Shown piece after piece: positions 34,200 through 47,553 of a DNA stretch of 64,000 nt. Made by a program: the position numbers and the translations under genes. The notes under the pieces are model-generated. The model was not told the origin of the DNA. It was given only the letters and a program-made list of their open reading frames with translations, and searched no databases. How positions within the stretch are numbered: position 1 is the first letter of the stretch; each line of letters begins with the position of its first letter. Source of the DNA: Hemerocallis citrina (lineage: Eukaryota; Streptophyta; Magnoliopsida; Asparagales; Asphodelaceae); NCBI GenBank assembly GCA_017893485.1, contig CM030362.1:185686813-185750812 (forward strand), in the 5' to 3' direction.

Positions 34200-35364
34200 G
34201 AAGTAGCATTATTCATGGAAAAATCAATGTTTGTTGCTGATGCTTTTGACTTTTTTATTTTTGTTTGGAACTTTGGATTAACCTGCTTGTGTTGGCTTGT
34301 TCAGATGTTTGGGTTCCTGGCTTGTTCAGATGTTTGGGTTCCTGAATTGTTAATGTCGCCTAACCTTTTTCTGTGATTTCAGGATTGTGGGTGTGGTTTC
34401 GGATATGATTGGTTTTTAGATCTAGTCAATTTGTTAAGCAAGTCGGCTTGTTGTTGTAGGACCAAAATTACTCAGTAGTGACGAGCTTTTAACATGAAAA
34501 ATATGTGCGCGAGCGTAAGTTTGGAGAAAACAACGTAAACCTAGCTTATCACTGGGTTGGATGGATGTAATCTTACGCTACCCCTGTGGGATTGGGTTGC
34601 TTGTGAGATTTTTTTTATATATTAATGGAGTTCGGTACATGTTTTTATATATGTTCATTTCTTATAGAATATTATAGACTATACATGTAATTGTGCATAT
34701 ACTTCATGCATATGCTGAAAGAAATTCTTCTAAATTAAAAATGTTAAAATCTTATTTGTGATCGATTATGTCACGAGAGAGGTTAAATGAATTAGGAATT
34801 TTATATATTGAAAATGATATGTTGGAAAAAATTGATTTGAAAAACATTATTTATGAATTTGCTTATATTGATACTTGTTATTTTGTTCTCATTTTATTTT
34901 GCAGTGGAAAATATTTTGGAGCTGTCAAAATACTTTGGAACTGATAGATATATTTGTGGCCATTTATTATAATGTTTGTCTGACGATTTTCTGAATCTTT
35001 AAAACTATTTTTAAAGCTTTTATACTGTTTATGTATTTATATATGACTATAATTCTGTGGTAATTTTGGATATGTAAATTATTTTTATATATGTATTTTA
35101 ATTACTAAAAGAATGGTCTCATTACCCTTTGTCCCAGGCCTCCAAATTGTTAGGACCGGTCCTGATCAAGACGAAGATATTCATTAGTTCCCAAGAAAAC
35201 AATTATCTTTTTCACCCGCAACTGAACTACTATTCATCCAATAAATAAAATATATAATGAAAATAATCATTTCACATTGTCCCTAAATGGAACTGTTGCA
35301 GCTTAGGCAAGAACAACCATGCTAAAGTATCTCATATTGTCCATCTTATATGTTATTTGTCAGA
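34200..35364. other. Intergenic region downstream of the FKBP gene
   Basis: It holds a 28-base tandem duplication near 34293-34345 (cttgttcagatgtttgggtt). No other recognised feature. Confidence 0.6.
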
Positions 35365-35461
35365 TGCAGCTACCGCGTGCCTGCGGATGCAGATTGCAAC
35401 AATGTTTGAGGCACTAAGATACGACGATGAAGACACTGTGTTTGGCCCTCCAATCAAATAG
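35365..35461 (+). pseudogene. Orphan terminal exon, unidentified gene
   Basis: After an acceptor-like ttatttgtcag the frame reads DAATACLRMQIATMFEALRY, then DDEDTVFGPPIK and a stop. The composition and the Gly-Pro-Pro ending look like the C-terminus of a real protein, but I do not recognise it. No other exon is seen upstream. It ends 46 bases before the copia LTR. Confidence 0.35.
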
Positions 35462-35506
35462 GGAAGTTTAGTACTAGAGTTGTGGAGATGTATTGCCCTT
35501 TATTCT

Positions 35507-35777
35507 GGTTGGATATATAGGTTTATTCTCAATATAATAGAATATTATTGTGTATAATGTTTTATGGGGCAACACGTGCAAAGTACGTGTTATCTGTTTA
35601 ATTGTTGGACCGGGTTGAGTGGGCATAAAGCCCAGTACCCTAAACCCAGGTCATCTCATATAAAAGCTGGTCTAAAGGTAGTGTTTTGTGATATTCCAAT
35701 ACTGATAAGCAGGGTATAATATCTTAAGCGGCGATGAGATAAACCCTAACCCTAATTCCTCCTAACCACATCTAACA
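35507..35777 (+). repeat. Left LTR of the copia element
   Basis: Matches 41073-41343. Contains the palindrome acacgtgcaaagtacgtgtt and ends cacatctaaca. Confidence 0.9.
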
Positions 35778-38700
35778 ATCTTAAGATATTACTTCACTAC
35801 CTCTGACGAGTTTAGGCTGCCGCTGCTATCTCCGACCAGAGTTCGCGTCGCCTTCGTCTCTGACTAGAGACGCCACCATCGTCGACCTCGTCAGCCTCGC
35901 CGCTGTCGTCGCAGACCGAAGGGTCACCAATAGCCGGCAAGGACTTCTCTTTTGGCTGCGTTTTCGAAGTCAAGCGCCGCCAGATCTCAGATCGGGTCGT
36001 CGTCGCAGATCCAGTTCGCCGTCGCCCATCGCCAGCGAAGCTCTCCCCCTTTTTGGCCGCATTTTAGAACTCGAGCACCAGATCCAGATCGCTCTTCCTC
36101 GTCGCCAGCGAAACCCCATTTTTCTCGATCGGCTGTTGTCTGGTGTTTGGGACCGTGATCGGAATCAGATGGGGAGGTTCTCTTCGAGATCTGTTGCTAT
36201 TGGTATTTGGGGGGATCGAGATCGAATCTGGTTCTCTTGATCCACTGGTAGCTCGCTGTGTGTGGAGCTCTCTCCTTAATCGGTTGTTGTTGCTGTTTGG
36301 GGGCATTGATCGGATCAGATCGGGTTCTCTTCTTCCTCTTGACTCATTGCTGTGTGCATCTAATTCTTCAGATTTGGTCCATTCTAAACTCAAGTTATTT
36401 GCTTTTCTATGATTCATTGTTAATTAAGCAGTTTTACAGAAAACCCATCTCTTTACCAAATTACTTAAGTAGTAATTATTCAGAAAGAATCTTCTATTGT
36501 TTGAAATTTATTGTTTATTCTTTTGCAATGGAAAAATATAATCGTCCGTACGAGGTTTCTAAATGAGAGGGATTCAGAAGTGCTGAATTTAACAGTTGGA
36601 AAGTGAAAAGCTCAATAAGAGATGTGGATATAATTGCTGGAGACAGTGCGAGCAATGGGGATGTTGTTTGGACTGGATCCAAGTATGATGAGACTGGATC
36701 AGATCTAAAATGAAAGATAAGTTCTTTACCTGCATATATATTTTAATTATTTGTTGTCACTATGTGCTAAAGTACAAAAACTGTGTTAATCGTTGTTTAA
36801 TTAAACACAAGTTCGAATAATTGTTTTAGCTTTGCGCTAAGGATTGAATATCCCTTTTGATAAGATAAATTATAGATTTTGACTGTAAATTTGTATCTCC
36901 AATTAATCTATTGTTAGAATAAATAGTGCTAATAATTTGTTTAATTGGCTAATTTTAACAATTTGATGATGTAGGAACTTCAAAGTTACTTACAAATTGT
37001 GTGTGTTAGAGATGATGGATATGCATCTCGGTTGAATAAGTCTGCACTACACAGGCTTCTCCATCGAATTTGAAAACCACTTTTAACTTAAAGTGTCGGT
37101 ATGATTTACTCTAATCTTTTTTAGTACTTTCATGTGATGAATGTGTGTTAACATTTTGTGCCTTTGATCACATGATTAGGAGTTTTAGATCATAGTTATT
37201 CTCGCCTTGAAAACTAGCACGTTTAGGATTGTTAAGTGCTTTATCATACTATGTGTATAGATATTTTGACAAATTCATTGTCTGCAGTTTGTGTGAGATT
37301 ATATATTTGCTTCTCTAATTAAAAATAAATAAATGATGCATAAGATCTGTAACAAATGTTCGTAACTTAGATAAGAGTATTTTGTAATGCAGCATATGAC
37401 TCCATTAGTTACGTTTTATTCTTTCTCGTTCATTGTACTGTGTGTGCAAAATTGAATTATAAAATATTGGTCATTATCTTGTTTAGCGTTTCGAAGATGA
37501 TGAAGAACGAATAAAGAAAAATATAGCTCAATTTGTTTGAACAAGTGGATATTGTTAGAATCACTAGAGAAAGCAAACAATTTTGTAAAATGTGATAGAG
37601 TAATTTTGTTTTAACTCTTATAATGTGCATATATTGTCAATCGCATGTATAAGTTGAGTTTAACAAATGTGACAATTAATAATAATAGTTCTAACTGTGT
37701 TGTTCCTGAACATAGCAAATTAGCTAGGATTTGAGAACTATATATTAAATTGTTTGTTCTTGTTAAAATTCAAAACTCTGCTAAATGACACTCCATTAAA
37801 TTTGACAAATATGAAAGTTGTGCTCAGATTATGATCACTAGAAAATCATTTAGTATGGTCTCTAGGAGCACACAACTTCTTGAGTTAATACATTCTGATA
37901 TTTGTGATCTCAGTAGCTTTGTAACTAGATGAAACGATAATTGGTCAGAAGTATTTAATCACCTATATAGATGATTAGTGAATATTTGTCATACATATAT
38001 GGAGGATGTAACACTCGCTATTTTGATGAATTAAAATCTAGTTAAATGCTAAAAATCAAGGGTTCAGTGTTGATGGAGGTGGTGAATATGTTTAATAATT
38101 TTAGAGTAATTTGCATTTGGCATAATCTCTAGTGCACTATATTTACCATTGTCAAACAGTATTGATAAAGTTAGAATCAAACACTCAGTGAAATGTTGAA
38201 TTCTATGTTATTGACTGTTAGTTTGACTTTGAGTAATTATGAGTGATGTTACATTATCAATCATATTTCTAATTTGTTACCATACTCTAAGTTACTTACA
38301 CCTTGTAGATTAACGGTATAAAAACACAAATAATTTTGTCAAAATGAAAAATATGGTATGATATATTTGTTAAAGTACATGATCCTAGAAGGCCTAAAGT
38401 AGGACCTATAACAAATATTTGTGTATACTTAGAAAGTGCAAAATATGATTCTATGGATAGTTTTGGATCTATCTAATTTGGGTTAGTAGAATTTGGACTT
38501 GCAAAGTTCTTTGACGATGTGTTCATCAAAGAAAATCTATGAAATTATCAGTCCTACTATCACGGTCAATGATTCACAGTTTGAATCAAGAACCAGTCCT
38601 ATTGACAATTAAACTTGAATGACAAATGAGCTAAGAAGAGTCTTTAGTAGACAATGAGATGATTTTGTGTCATACAATAATACTTTAAATTAGTTGATTT

Positions 38701-41072
38701 GCCGAAATGATCTAAAACTATAGTAAGTAAGTGAAGTTTTGTAGAAGAAACTTAATTTTGATTGTTTAGTAGCAATTTTAATGCACTTCTAGTAGCTAAG
38801 ATTGACTGAGATAAATGGGGTAGACTGGTTTGTTGTCTACTCACATGTTTGTCATATTGCTACAATAAGGATTTTTCTTGCCCTTACATCCTTTGAAAAT
38901 TTTGTTATTCATAAAAGATTTTAAATAGTTTTGTATTGAAAAGTTCTGTACTGAACATTTTATATTAAAAAGTTTTGTACTGAATAGTTTTGTACTAAGA
39001 GTTTTGTACTAATATGTTTAGTAAACAAAATTTACAATTTAGTAAAATCATCGTATATTTTAAAACATGTAATATAGCTAACATATAAATAATTTGACAA
39101 ATTTCTCAAAGAGCCTAGTATATGAATCAAGTAATTCAGATCAGTGCCTTTAACTTTGTGGTGTGTCAAATATAATGGCTATTATTTACTTGGTTTTATT
39201 GACATGCTTGTTGATTGGAAGTGACATCCCTATTATAAAATGGAGTTAAAATTGTGCTATCCAAATAAATTTAGCATGAAACACCTAAGTGTTGTGGACA
39301 CCATATTATGTATAGGGTGAGTTTTGGTTGGTAAGGGATAACCCTTAGTCAAATTCGATAAGTCAATAATGTGTTTCAAAAGTGGGGATATAGTGATTGA
39401 AAGTGTGTTTTGAAATACTTTATGAATATGATAAAAGGTTGACACCTAATGATGGTGCAACTATGAGACAGGTAGATCATTCTAAAAGAATTAAAAGTCT
39501 CCTGTATACAAAGATCTACACTAGAATAGACATAGCCTTTGAGGTAGGTATGATCTGCATATTCACTAATAATCTCATACATATTTGAGTGCCCTTAAGA
39601 GTCTAATGAGATATTTGAGTGGTACTCAAGAGTTTGCTTTGTGCTACTCAAAGTTTAGTGGAAGTCAACAACTAGTGAATATGTGTTCACACTAGGAGGA
39701 GCAGAAAAAAAATTATGGAGATTAAAAGGCAAACAAGCATTGCATTCTCATCCAAGAAATCTGACCTCTATGTGTTATCCTCTGCAGGGAAAGAAGCTGA
39801 GTGGATTGAATGACTTATTGCTAATTATCCATTGAGAAGTTTAAAGTAAATTCTCTAATTCTGTTATGTGACTACCAAGCTATAATGCATTGTAGCTCAT
39901 AACTCACTCTATAATAGTAAGCGGAGTATATTAAGGCTGAAAGAAGCCTAGTTGAACTTTCTCATAGATAAAATGCAATTTGCGATAAGTATGACTAAAT
40001 GCTCTTGCTAAGAGACTTGAAAGTGATCTAATTATCAAAATTGTGGTGAAAATATAGTTAAAAGCTATTAAGTCAAAAGGTTTAACATCCAAGTTGTTTT
40101 GAAGTTTAGAATCCAATTGGAGCCATAGAGAAGTTCAAATTGAAGCATCAATTTTAGGCAGTTGGCATGCTTTAGATAATTTGAAAAGTTCTATGTAAAT
40201 TCTATTAATATATAACTTCATTCCAATTTTGATGATGCTATATATTTTCATAATTTACTTAGAATCATCTCATTATTTCAAAAGAAAGCATGAAAACTTG
40301 TCGATGTGTATCGGATGTTTAGAATTGTTGTTATATCATTCCAATTTTGATGGTATAACTCTTTCATGGATTCACGTTTCATTTCAATTTTGATGATTCA
40401 GAATTAATCATAATTGATTGACTGTTTTATCATTCCAATACGAAACAAAGTATATTTCTTGTGTAGAAACTATAATAGTTCTTGTTCTTTATTTAGTTAA
40501 AGATACTTGATTGTGATGCTTGCGTTGCATTTTGCTAAGCTACCGTTGAATTGTACTGAGTTCTTTAATAGAACTAGATACTTTATGAAATTCGTTAGAA
40601 TTCTTAGAGATGTGTCTCTTGATATTCTTGTTTTCAATAAGCTAACAAAGATGAAGGAGTTGAATCTGTTAACATAGATTTCAAAATAATGATTTGCTCA
40701 AAATGGAGGAGTAAACATAAAGCAGTTTGTAAGGATATAGTTTTGGTTTATTTCTTTCGAGAATAAATTTCTCACTTGCTCTGTAAAACTTCTGTTGAGT
40801 TTAAGACTCTTATGTTCATGAGCTTAAAACTCCTATTTGTTCTTGAAGTTTATTTGCTTTGATTGATTTTGAAACTATGACAGGTTTCTCTAGTTGGTTT
40901 AGTCATTGTGAACTATTCTGTTTTGATATGGTCTTTGAACTATTTGATTATTTTGGTTTAGTCTCATTTGAACTATTCGAGTTATAATTGATTTAGTCTA
41001 TGAACTGTATTATTTTGTAAGCCAATGATTTAACGGGGCATTGCCTAATATACTGAGAATATAGGAGGAGAT
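35778..41072 (+). pseudogene. Decayed gag-pol of the copia element
   Basis: Only scraps of polyprotein remain. A gag-like phrase lies near 36576 (FRSAEFNSWKVK). Integrase-like text is near 37870 (TQLLELIHSDICDLSSFV by frame patching of visible codons). An RNase H-region remnant is near 39430-39700 (IDIAFEVG, then RYLSGTQEFALCYSKF). Stops and frameshifts occur throughout. A GC-rich stretch at 35820-36400 is unlike the rest of the element and was not identified. Confidence 0.65.
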
Positions 41073-41343
41073 TGTTGAATATATAAGTATATTCTCAATA
41101 TAATAGAATATTATTGTGTATAATGTTCTATGGGGTAACACGTGCAAAGCACGTGTTATCTGTTTAATTGTTAAACCGGGTTGAGTGTGCATAAAGCCCA
41201 GTACCCTAAATCCAGTTTATCTCATATGAAAGCTGGTCTAGAGCTAGTGCTCTGTGATATTCCAATACTGATAAGCAGGATATAATATCTTAAGCGGCTA
41301 TGAGACAAACCCTAATCCTAATTCCTCCTTAGCACATCTAACA
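41073..41343 (+). repeat. Right LTR of the copia element
   Basis: Begins tgttgaatatataag after the polypurine tract. Contains the perfect palindrome acacgtgcaaagcacgtgt and ends in CTAACA. Confidence 0.9.
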
Positions 41344-41736
41344 ATTCTCTACTCTCGGGATATTGGAAGTTCATATTATTTTGTCGGTATTGTTTGCTTT
41401 ATCTTTAATTTGAACCACAGTTTCATTTGCTGAAATTCTGGTCTTGTTTAGAGCACTAACTCTGTTGCCTTGGGGTAGATTGGGTTCTATTTTGTTATTT
41501 TCATATTAACAAAATGTGGTGGCTATAGTCCCATCTTTCCCTCAAATACTGCTAGAAAACTCTTCAAATACTACTAGAAAACTATTTTCCAGACGCAAAA
41601 ATTATGTCAGTTAATTCAAAAAATATTGTTTCAGTTTTGGCATATTGTAATGAATTCATAATAGATCTGTGCTGCTCTAAAAAAGTGCAAGTTCAAGGAA
41701 TCTTTTCATCAATCAAGAACAAATCATAAACATAAA

Positions 41737-41971
41737 GGGGTTTTTTTCTCACATGAGTCACTAACAAATGTTTTAATTCCATATATCTCATTCATAAAGA
41801 CCTAATTTTATATAACTCACTTACAATAAAAAATTAATTCCAAATAATCACTTTTGTTATCAAAATTTAATTTCATATTAACTCACTCAAAAATATTTAT
41901 ATGAAATTAAATATTTGTAAGTGAGGTATATGGAATTAAAATATTTGTTAGTGACCATACGGGAAAAACCC
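41737..41971. mobile_element. Mutator-type MITE
   Basis: Inverted ends of about 50 bases (ggggtttttttctcac and the inverse of gtatgg..gggaaaaaccc). Nine-base flanks are aaacataaa (41728-41736) and aaatataaa (41972-41980), 8 of 9 identical; the 9-base length points to a MULE. Confidence 0.7.
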
Positions 41972-41980
41972 AAATATAAA

Positions 41981-42842
41981 ATATGGATTACTGATCATAA
42001 TCAAATTTTGGAATTCATTTTAAATTTTTAAGAAATAGATGTAACACTATTACTTTCCCTTGGCCACTTCATGTCAAATCCTTTTATAATAATTAGATAA
42101 TAACTTTTAATAATTGGCAGGTCAATTTCATTAACTATCAATTGATAGCTTTGATAATTTCTAAAAATAATAAATTTAATTTATTGAGAGTAGCAAATAA
42201 AATGTGATTACTCCGGCTTCAGTAACTAAAACTGGATAGAAAATAGGTATTTTATACACCGTTTACGAATCAATTTGAGCAATTTTTTGAGTAAGATTCT
42301 CCATAAATTAATAAAAAATCTTGATGAATTTATGTTCTCCTTCATGAGTAAATCAAAATCGTATATTTATTTACTCAAAACGGTTATTGGGTGAATGAGA
42401 AATTGTCGCCCAAAGTGAGATAGTTGATTTCCGAAAAATGAGTTAAGAGATTTTAACCCCCACATCGGAAAAATCAAAGGAATTAGAAGCGGATAAATAA
42501 TAACTTCTTTCTTGGCATTGTAAGATAGTAACCCAAGAGATTCTCTTTCGTGCGTGCATGGGGAGTGCAAATCTCAGATTGGGACATGCGGCTTGTGTTG
42601 CGCCCACACGTCCTACTGACACGAATGTCGGACCGACGTGAACCCACCACGTGCAGAGCCAAATTTTTTTGCTACAATTTTGCTTTTCTGATCTAAAACG
42701 ACTGAAATAAATGCAGAAAGGGTTTTGTCTGCCATTTATTTACGTTTTAAACTGTAGAAATGGTGTTGTCCGCCTTTACAGAATGATGCATTCAAGCTTC
42801 TGTCTATCGTTACAGTCTGAGCATTAAAGGAGCGTCTGGTCC
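41981..42842. other. AT-rich region leading into a copia-like promoter
   Basis: No gene seen. Text at 42440-42560 and 42590-42840 may be the U3 part of a copia LTR (the next feature holds its TATA box), but no second LTR copy is in the window to prove it. Confidence 0.4.
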
Positions 42843-42850
42843 TATAAATA
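42843..42850 (+). promoter_or_regulatory. TATA box of the second copia element
   Basis: cctataaatagaggccccct, followed by a CT-rich leader and gag text starting at 43375. A possible primer-binding match, tggtatctgcg, lies near 42984. Confidence 0.55.
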
Positions 42851-43374
42851 GAGGCCCCCTCTCCCCTGAATCAAGACCAGAAACTCTTCTCTTCCTCTTC
42901 CTTTGTTCTGTGCTTCGAGTCATGTTCCATTTTTCTGTCGTTCGGTGATAGATTTTAAACGCTGTCCAGTTCGAAAGCGTGACGTGGTATCTGCGTCAAC
43001 TCTTCTATCGTTGTATCCTAGGAGACAGGCGCCTATGCAAATTTCAGCACTCCGACGAGGCAAAATCTGTTTTAAGGAGATTGTGTGGTACACAAGCCTC
43101 GACACAAATTGGTTGGTTTGTAGTTTTGTTATTTATTTATTTTTATTTTTTATTTGTTGGTTTTCTCCCTCTTCTTCCTCTTCTTCTTCTCCGATTTGTG
43201 CCTCTCAATCATACTTGATTTTATTGCAAAAAATTTTGTAATAAAAACATGGTAACAAACTTAAAACAAATTTTCATTTCCTTGACTTTTATTTTCATGA
43301 TTTTTGAGGCACTCCTTCTATTTTCTTTTCTATTCTAAAAATTTATACTCTTGTTGTGTGTTTTCAGATTCAAA

Positions 43375-43932
43375 ATGACAACTTCATCTGATAATGTTGT
43401 TGTGGCTGAAACTGTCAAAGTACCGACAGCTGATGCGACACATGTGTCGACTGTTACTGTGACACGAGTGCCAATGCCAGCCATTGTACCTGTCTCAGTC
43501 TTCCATCGGAAGAAATCTGAGAAGTTCAATGGCTACTCAACCTCTCAGCTGTGGTCTCGGAGGTGAACTTGGTGGATTCAAATCCTAAGAAATGGTGGAT
43601 TGACATTGGAGCTTCTCGACACGTGTGCCCCAATAAAAGTATGTTATCCACTTTCAAATCATTAGAGAATGGGGAGAAGATGTTTATGGGGAACGTAGCC
43701 ACTTCAGAAATCAAGGGATAAGGCAAGGTGATCTTAAAGATGACTTCTGGGAAGGAACTGACTCTGAACAATGTTGCATATGTTCCTAAAATCCGTAAGA
43801 ATCTGGTATATGGTTCGTTGCTTAATAATCACGGATTTCGTTTAGTGTTGGAGTCAAATAAATTTATTTTGTCAAAGAGTGGAATGTATGTTGGTAGAGG
43901 ATACATGAGTGGTGGAATGTTTAAACTCAAAG
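43375..43932 (+). pseudogene. Copia polyprotein, gag start and protease part
   Basis: ATG at 43375 opens MTTSSDNVVV and reaches EKFNG, the start of copia gag; most of gag is then missing. From about 43571 the frame reads NLVDSNPKKWWIDIGASRHV, the protease active-site region (the usual D-T/S-G reads D-I-G), then [14 protein letters not shown] and [20 protein letters not shown]. One stop follows SEIKG. Interrupted by a solo LTR at 43933. Confidence 0.85.
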
Positions 43933-46900
43933 TGTCATGCCCCGCTTTCAAAAAATACGAAATACGAGTACATGACAAAAGCCTAGCGAATAACTAACAT
44001 CACCCACAAGCTGTTTATCTGATAAACTCAACAATATAAACATTACAGAACAATTGCGCAGACAATAATAATGATCTCATGAACAGTAATACTTGGAATG
44101 AAGCAATAAAAATATCCAAATACAATAATAATAATCCAACGTCTGGAAACAATAATAAAATTCGGGACATAAGCCCAATACAATGAAATAACAATAATTC
44201 AATAATTAAGTCTCCATAACAAAGCAATAATTATTAAGCAGCGATGCAATCAATTTCTTCACCAATATTGTTCTCCCAATCCATCAGGTAATTCTCCATC
44301 AACACCTGTAAACACTTCATCTAAAAAGAGGATAAAAATTGTCCTTAGAGCAAGTCATTGACAGTAAGTAGAGAAAGCAGGGAACAATAGAATAACGGTA
44401 TAACAATGAATCAATGGATCAATAGGAATCAATAACTTGGGACAAAAATCATGATAATCGATGCAATTGGCTATAAACAATGGTTCAATAATCGGTAACA
44501 ATAATCAATGATCAATATTAATAACACTTAAGCAATATTCGATATCAATAGTAACAATGATGAACAATATGCAATGGTGGTGATGTGTCAATCCTTATGT
44601 CTATTAATTATTTTTTAGTCCTAATTAATGCATGTACTACTGCATCCCATACTACAGGTTCAATGCATACAATTAATTTCGTTTTAGACTATAGTGGTGG
44701 GCTCTATAGTTCATGTACTCGGCAACGATATTCAATAATGACCGATGACCGAATTAATCGAGATACTGTAGTCAGTAGTCTACAATTAATCGATAATCGA
44801 TATGAACAATAGACCAATAGACCAATAAATAGAAAAACACGGGCCCCTCATCCGAGTACAGTTCATATATTGTCCACTACTAAAGTCAACCCTTAAACCT
44901 CGGGTTGTTAATTATTTATTAATACAACAACACAATATGCAATTTGGGACATGAGGTGAACCATAGTATCAATAGGGGAACAATAGGAGGATAACATGAA
45001 ATAGGATAATTAGAATGATGATAATAACTCATTGACAACATGCAATGCAACATATATTCATTAATTCATGCAATAGTACAATATAGGAATAATTAATCTA
45101 TTAAAAAGTAGAATCTAAAATTCTAGACAGCAAGCGCAGTTTGTACAAAAATACAGTTTTCAGCTAACTCAGAAATCGAAAGTTGAATCCGTCAGAAAAA
45201 TCTGAAAACTAGACTTCCACACAGTTTCAACGCATATTTAAGGTTCAAATTCCGACAACAGTAGCTAGGTCAAACATATAGTTCTTTACAGGTTTTATGT
45301 TCAGGGAGAATTTCGACATCATGTTGTTTTAATTTTAGAAACAACAAATACTCGATATTAAATTCTTTAAAAATATTAATTAGGTTTCTAAACATGTTAA
45401 CTACTCTTCTGAAAATTTTCAAAGCAATATTTTATCATATGATCAGCCTTTTTACTGTTTGAACGTGAAAGATACGAAAATCTGAAAATCTGAAAGTAAA
45501 AACACAGCTGTAGTAAAATGGCCATAACTTTTGCTTCAAAACTCGGAATTCAAAAATTCAGGATGTTCTGTAAACTAGAAAGATGAGGCTACAATTCATA
45601 TTCAGAAAGTATTTCATTTTAAGGTCGTATACTGGTTCTAAAACAGTGGTCAATATTCAGGTCAGCAAGCATATATAGGGTTTTGGGGGGGTATTTTCAT
45701 GAAAATAAATTAATTAAACAATATGTGTATCGGTTCTTTAGTCAATAAATTATGTAATCAGCATGATAAGTATCAAAACATGATAAATAAAATTAGAACA
45801 CATACATACACTAATCTATCATCAATCAACCATCAATCGATCAAACAACATACAACCTAACAATTGTCTCTACAATAGTTTATTTGTGTGTCAATTATAT
45901 GAACAACCCTATTGTCAATTCTATATGCACTCATGAAAGATGCAAACTTTAGAGTCAAAGTGGCACGATGTCAAGAATATTGGGGGTTAGCTCGTGTAAA
46001 CCCTCAATAGACCCAACGAATAGATGAACAATGGATAGTACGATAACAAAAAGATCTACTTGCAAGAATTTCAATAACACATGAATTTGATACAATTAGA
46101 AATTCAAGAGGACAGTGACTTTTCTGTTAGACGATTAAATTGAATACCAAGAATAACGGATGAGAATCCCAGAGCAACGAACACAAATTCGCAACAACAC
46201 GGTCCCACGAATACAATAAAACACGTGCGAACCACGTGTAAAAGAGAACCAACAAAACAACAGCACACAATAGCAAAAAGACAACACTTCAATAGAGCAA
46301 GAGAGAGAACCACTGAACAATCCGCCACGACAGAAAGGGGGCAACATCGTTGGCGGCAGCACGACGGGACGCGGCGAGGTCGACGTCGAGTGGCACACTC
46401 GTGGGCGCTGGTGACGTGGTCGGCGATCGAACAGGGAAAGAGATCGGGGTTTTGGGTGTTTCTGCTGTTGATGTCGAGACAGGGAAGGAGGAGATGGGGG
46501 GAGTTACGGGGGTGTGCCGGCGCGCATCAGGGGGCACGACGGAGGAGGAGGCGGCCCTCGATGGGAGGTCGGGGCGCCGGGGGGGGGGGGTGTGGGTGGG
46601 CGGAGTTGGCTGGGGATGACGCCGGAGTGGGTTAGGGGGTTCTGGCGGGAAAACAAACGTAAGAGAGAGAGAACGGTAGGAGAGAGAATAGGAGAGAGAT
46701 TAGACAGGTAGGGTTTCGAAAATTGTGCAATCATTAGGGTTTGCATTAGGATTGTATTTATATGGTACAATTAGGATACTGGGTTAGTGAATTAGGGTCC
46801 AATAACAGCGGATTAGGGTTAAGAACAATGAAATTGGGTTTAGGGTTTAACTAAGAGATAGATCAAAATCAAGAGGGTTCAAATAAAAATACCCACAACA

Positions 46901-47011
46901 AACAAGAGAACAATAGGATCAACAAGAATGGCTGAAACAAGAAGAACGAGAATGTTTCATGAACAAATTTAATCAAAAAGAAAATAATCAAGAAGGAACA
47001 ATAGGGTATTT

Positions 47012-47095
<84 letters not shown>

Positions 47096-47151
47096 CATTA
47101 AATCAAATAGTGAAATGCATATAAAATTGAGCATGCTCGGGCTTAAAACAA

Positions 47152-47206
<55 letters not shown>

Positions 47207-47553
47207 CTGATAATAATGATAAAAATAATAATACCGATAACAATAATAATAGTAATAAATAACAATAACAACAATAACAATAATAATACTAATAAGATTA
47301 TATAACAAAATATAAATTTATTAAAATAACCTAAATATCAATAATACATTTAAATTGCTCAAACACAAATAGCCGATCAATAAGATATAGAAAATAAAAT
47401 CAAAATACACCACTATTCGAAATGAATAAGATTTTTTTTAAATTAGAAAACACTTTAATAAAATCCGAAATGAATTTAGCACAAAATAACTTCATAAAAA
47501 TCAAATTATAGAAAATACATGGAAAATACTAATTATCGGGAATGGGGGTTACA
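43933..47553 (-). mobile_element. Solo LTR, family A, inserted in copia pol
   Basis: Ends are tgtcatgccccgctt at 43933 and atgggggttaca at 47553. The 5-base target duplication caaag is at 43928-43932 and 47554-47558. It is 3621 bases with no gag or pol. A TATA-like box on the minus strand at about 46750-46766 (ccatataaatacaatcc) followed by a CT-rich leader suggests minus-strand transcription. A GC-rich block at about 46320-46690 yields spurious open frames on both strands. Confidence 0.88.
47014..47204. repeat. CA and AAT microsatellites inside the solo LTR
   Basis: (CA)n at 47014-47091 and (AAT)n at about 47152-47204. Confidence 0.95.

Larger units (their letters stand above)
35507..41343 (+). 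mobile_element. Ty1/copia-type LTR retrotransposon, structurally complete, coding region decayed
   Basis: Two LTRs of about 271 bases (35507-35777 and 41073-41343) frame 5.3 kb. The target duplication attct is at 35502-35506 and 41344-41348. A polypurine tract, aggaggaga, precedes the right LTR. The left LTR starts GGTTGG where the right has TGTTGA. The LTRs differ at a modest number of sites, so insertion is not very recent. Confidence 0.9.

Noticed and set aside
35952..36417. Open frames of 68-117 residues near the start of the copia internal region
   Set aside because: Low-complexity, both strands, no gag similarity; recorded only as an odd GC-rich stretch.
46225..46770. Overlapping open frames of 80-136 residues, Arg/Gly- or Pro-rich
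   Set aside because: GC-rich LTR block with few stops by composition; no domain and no conservation of frame with the other LTR copies.
46959..47308. Thr-His repeat and poly-Tyr open frames
   Set aside because: Translation of (CA)n and (AAT)n inside a solo LTR.
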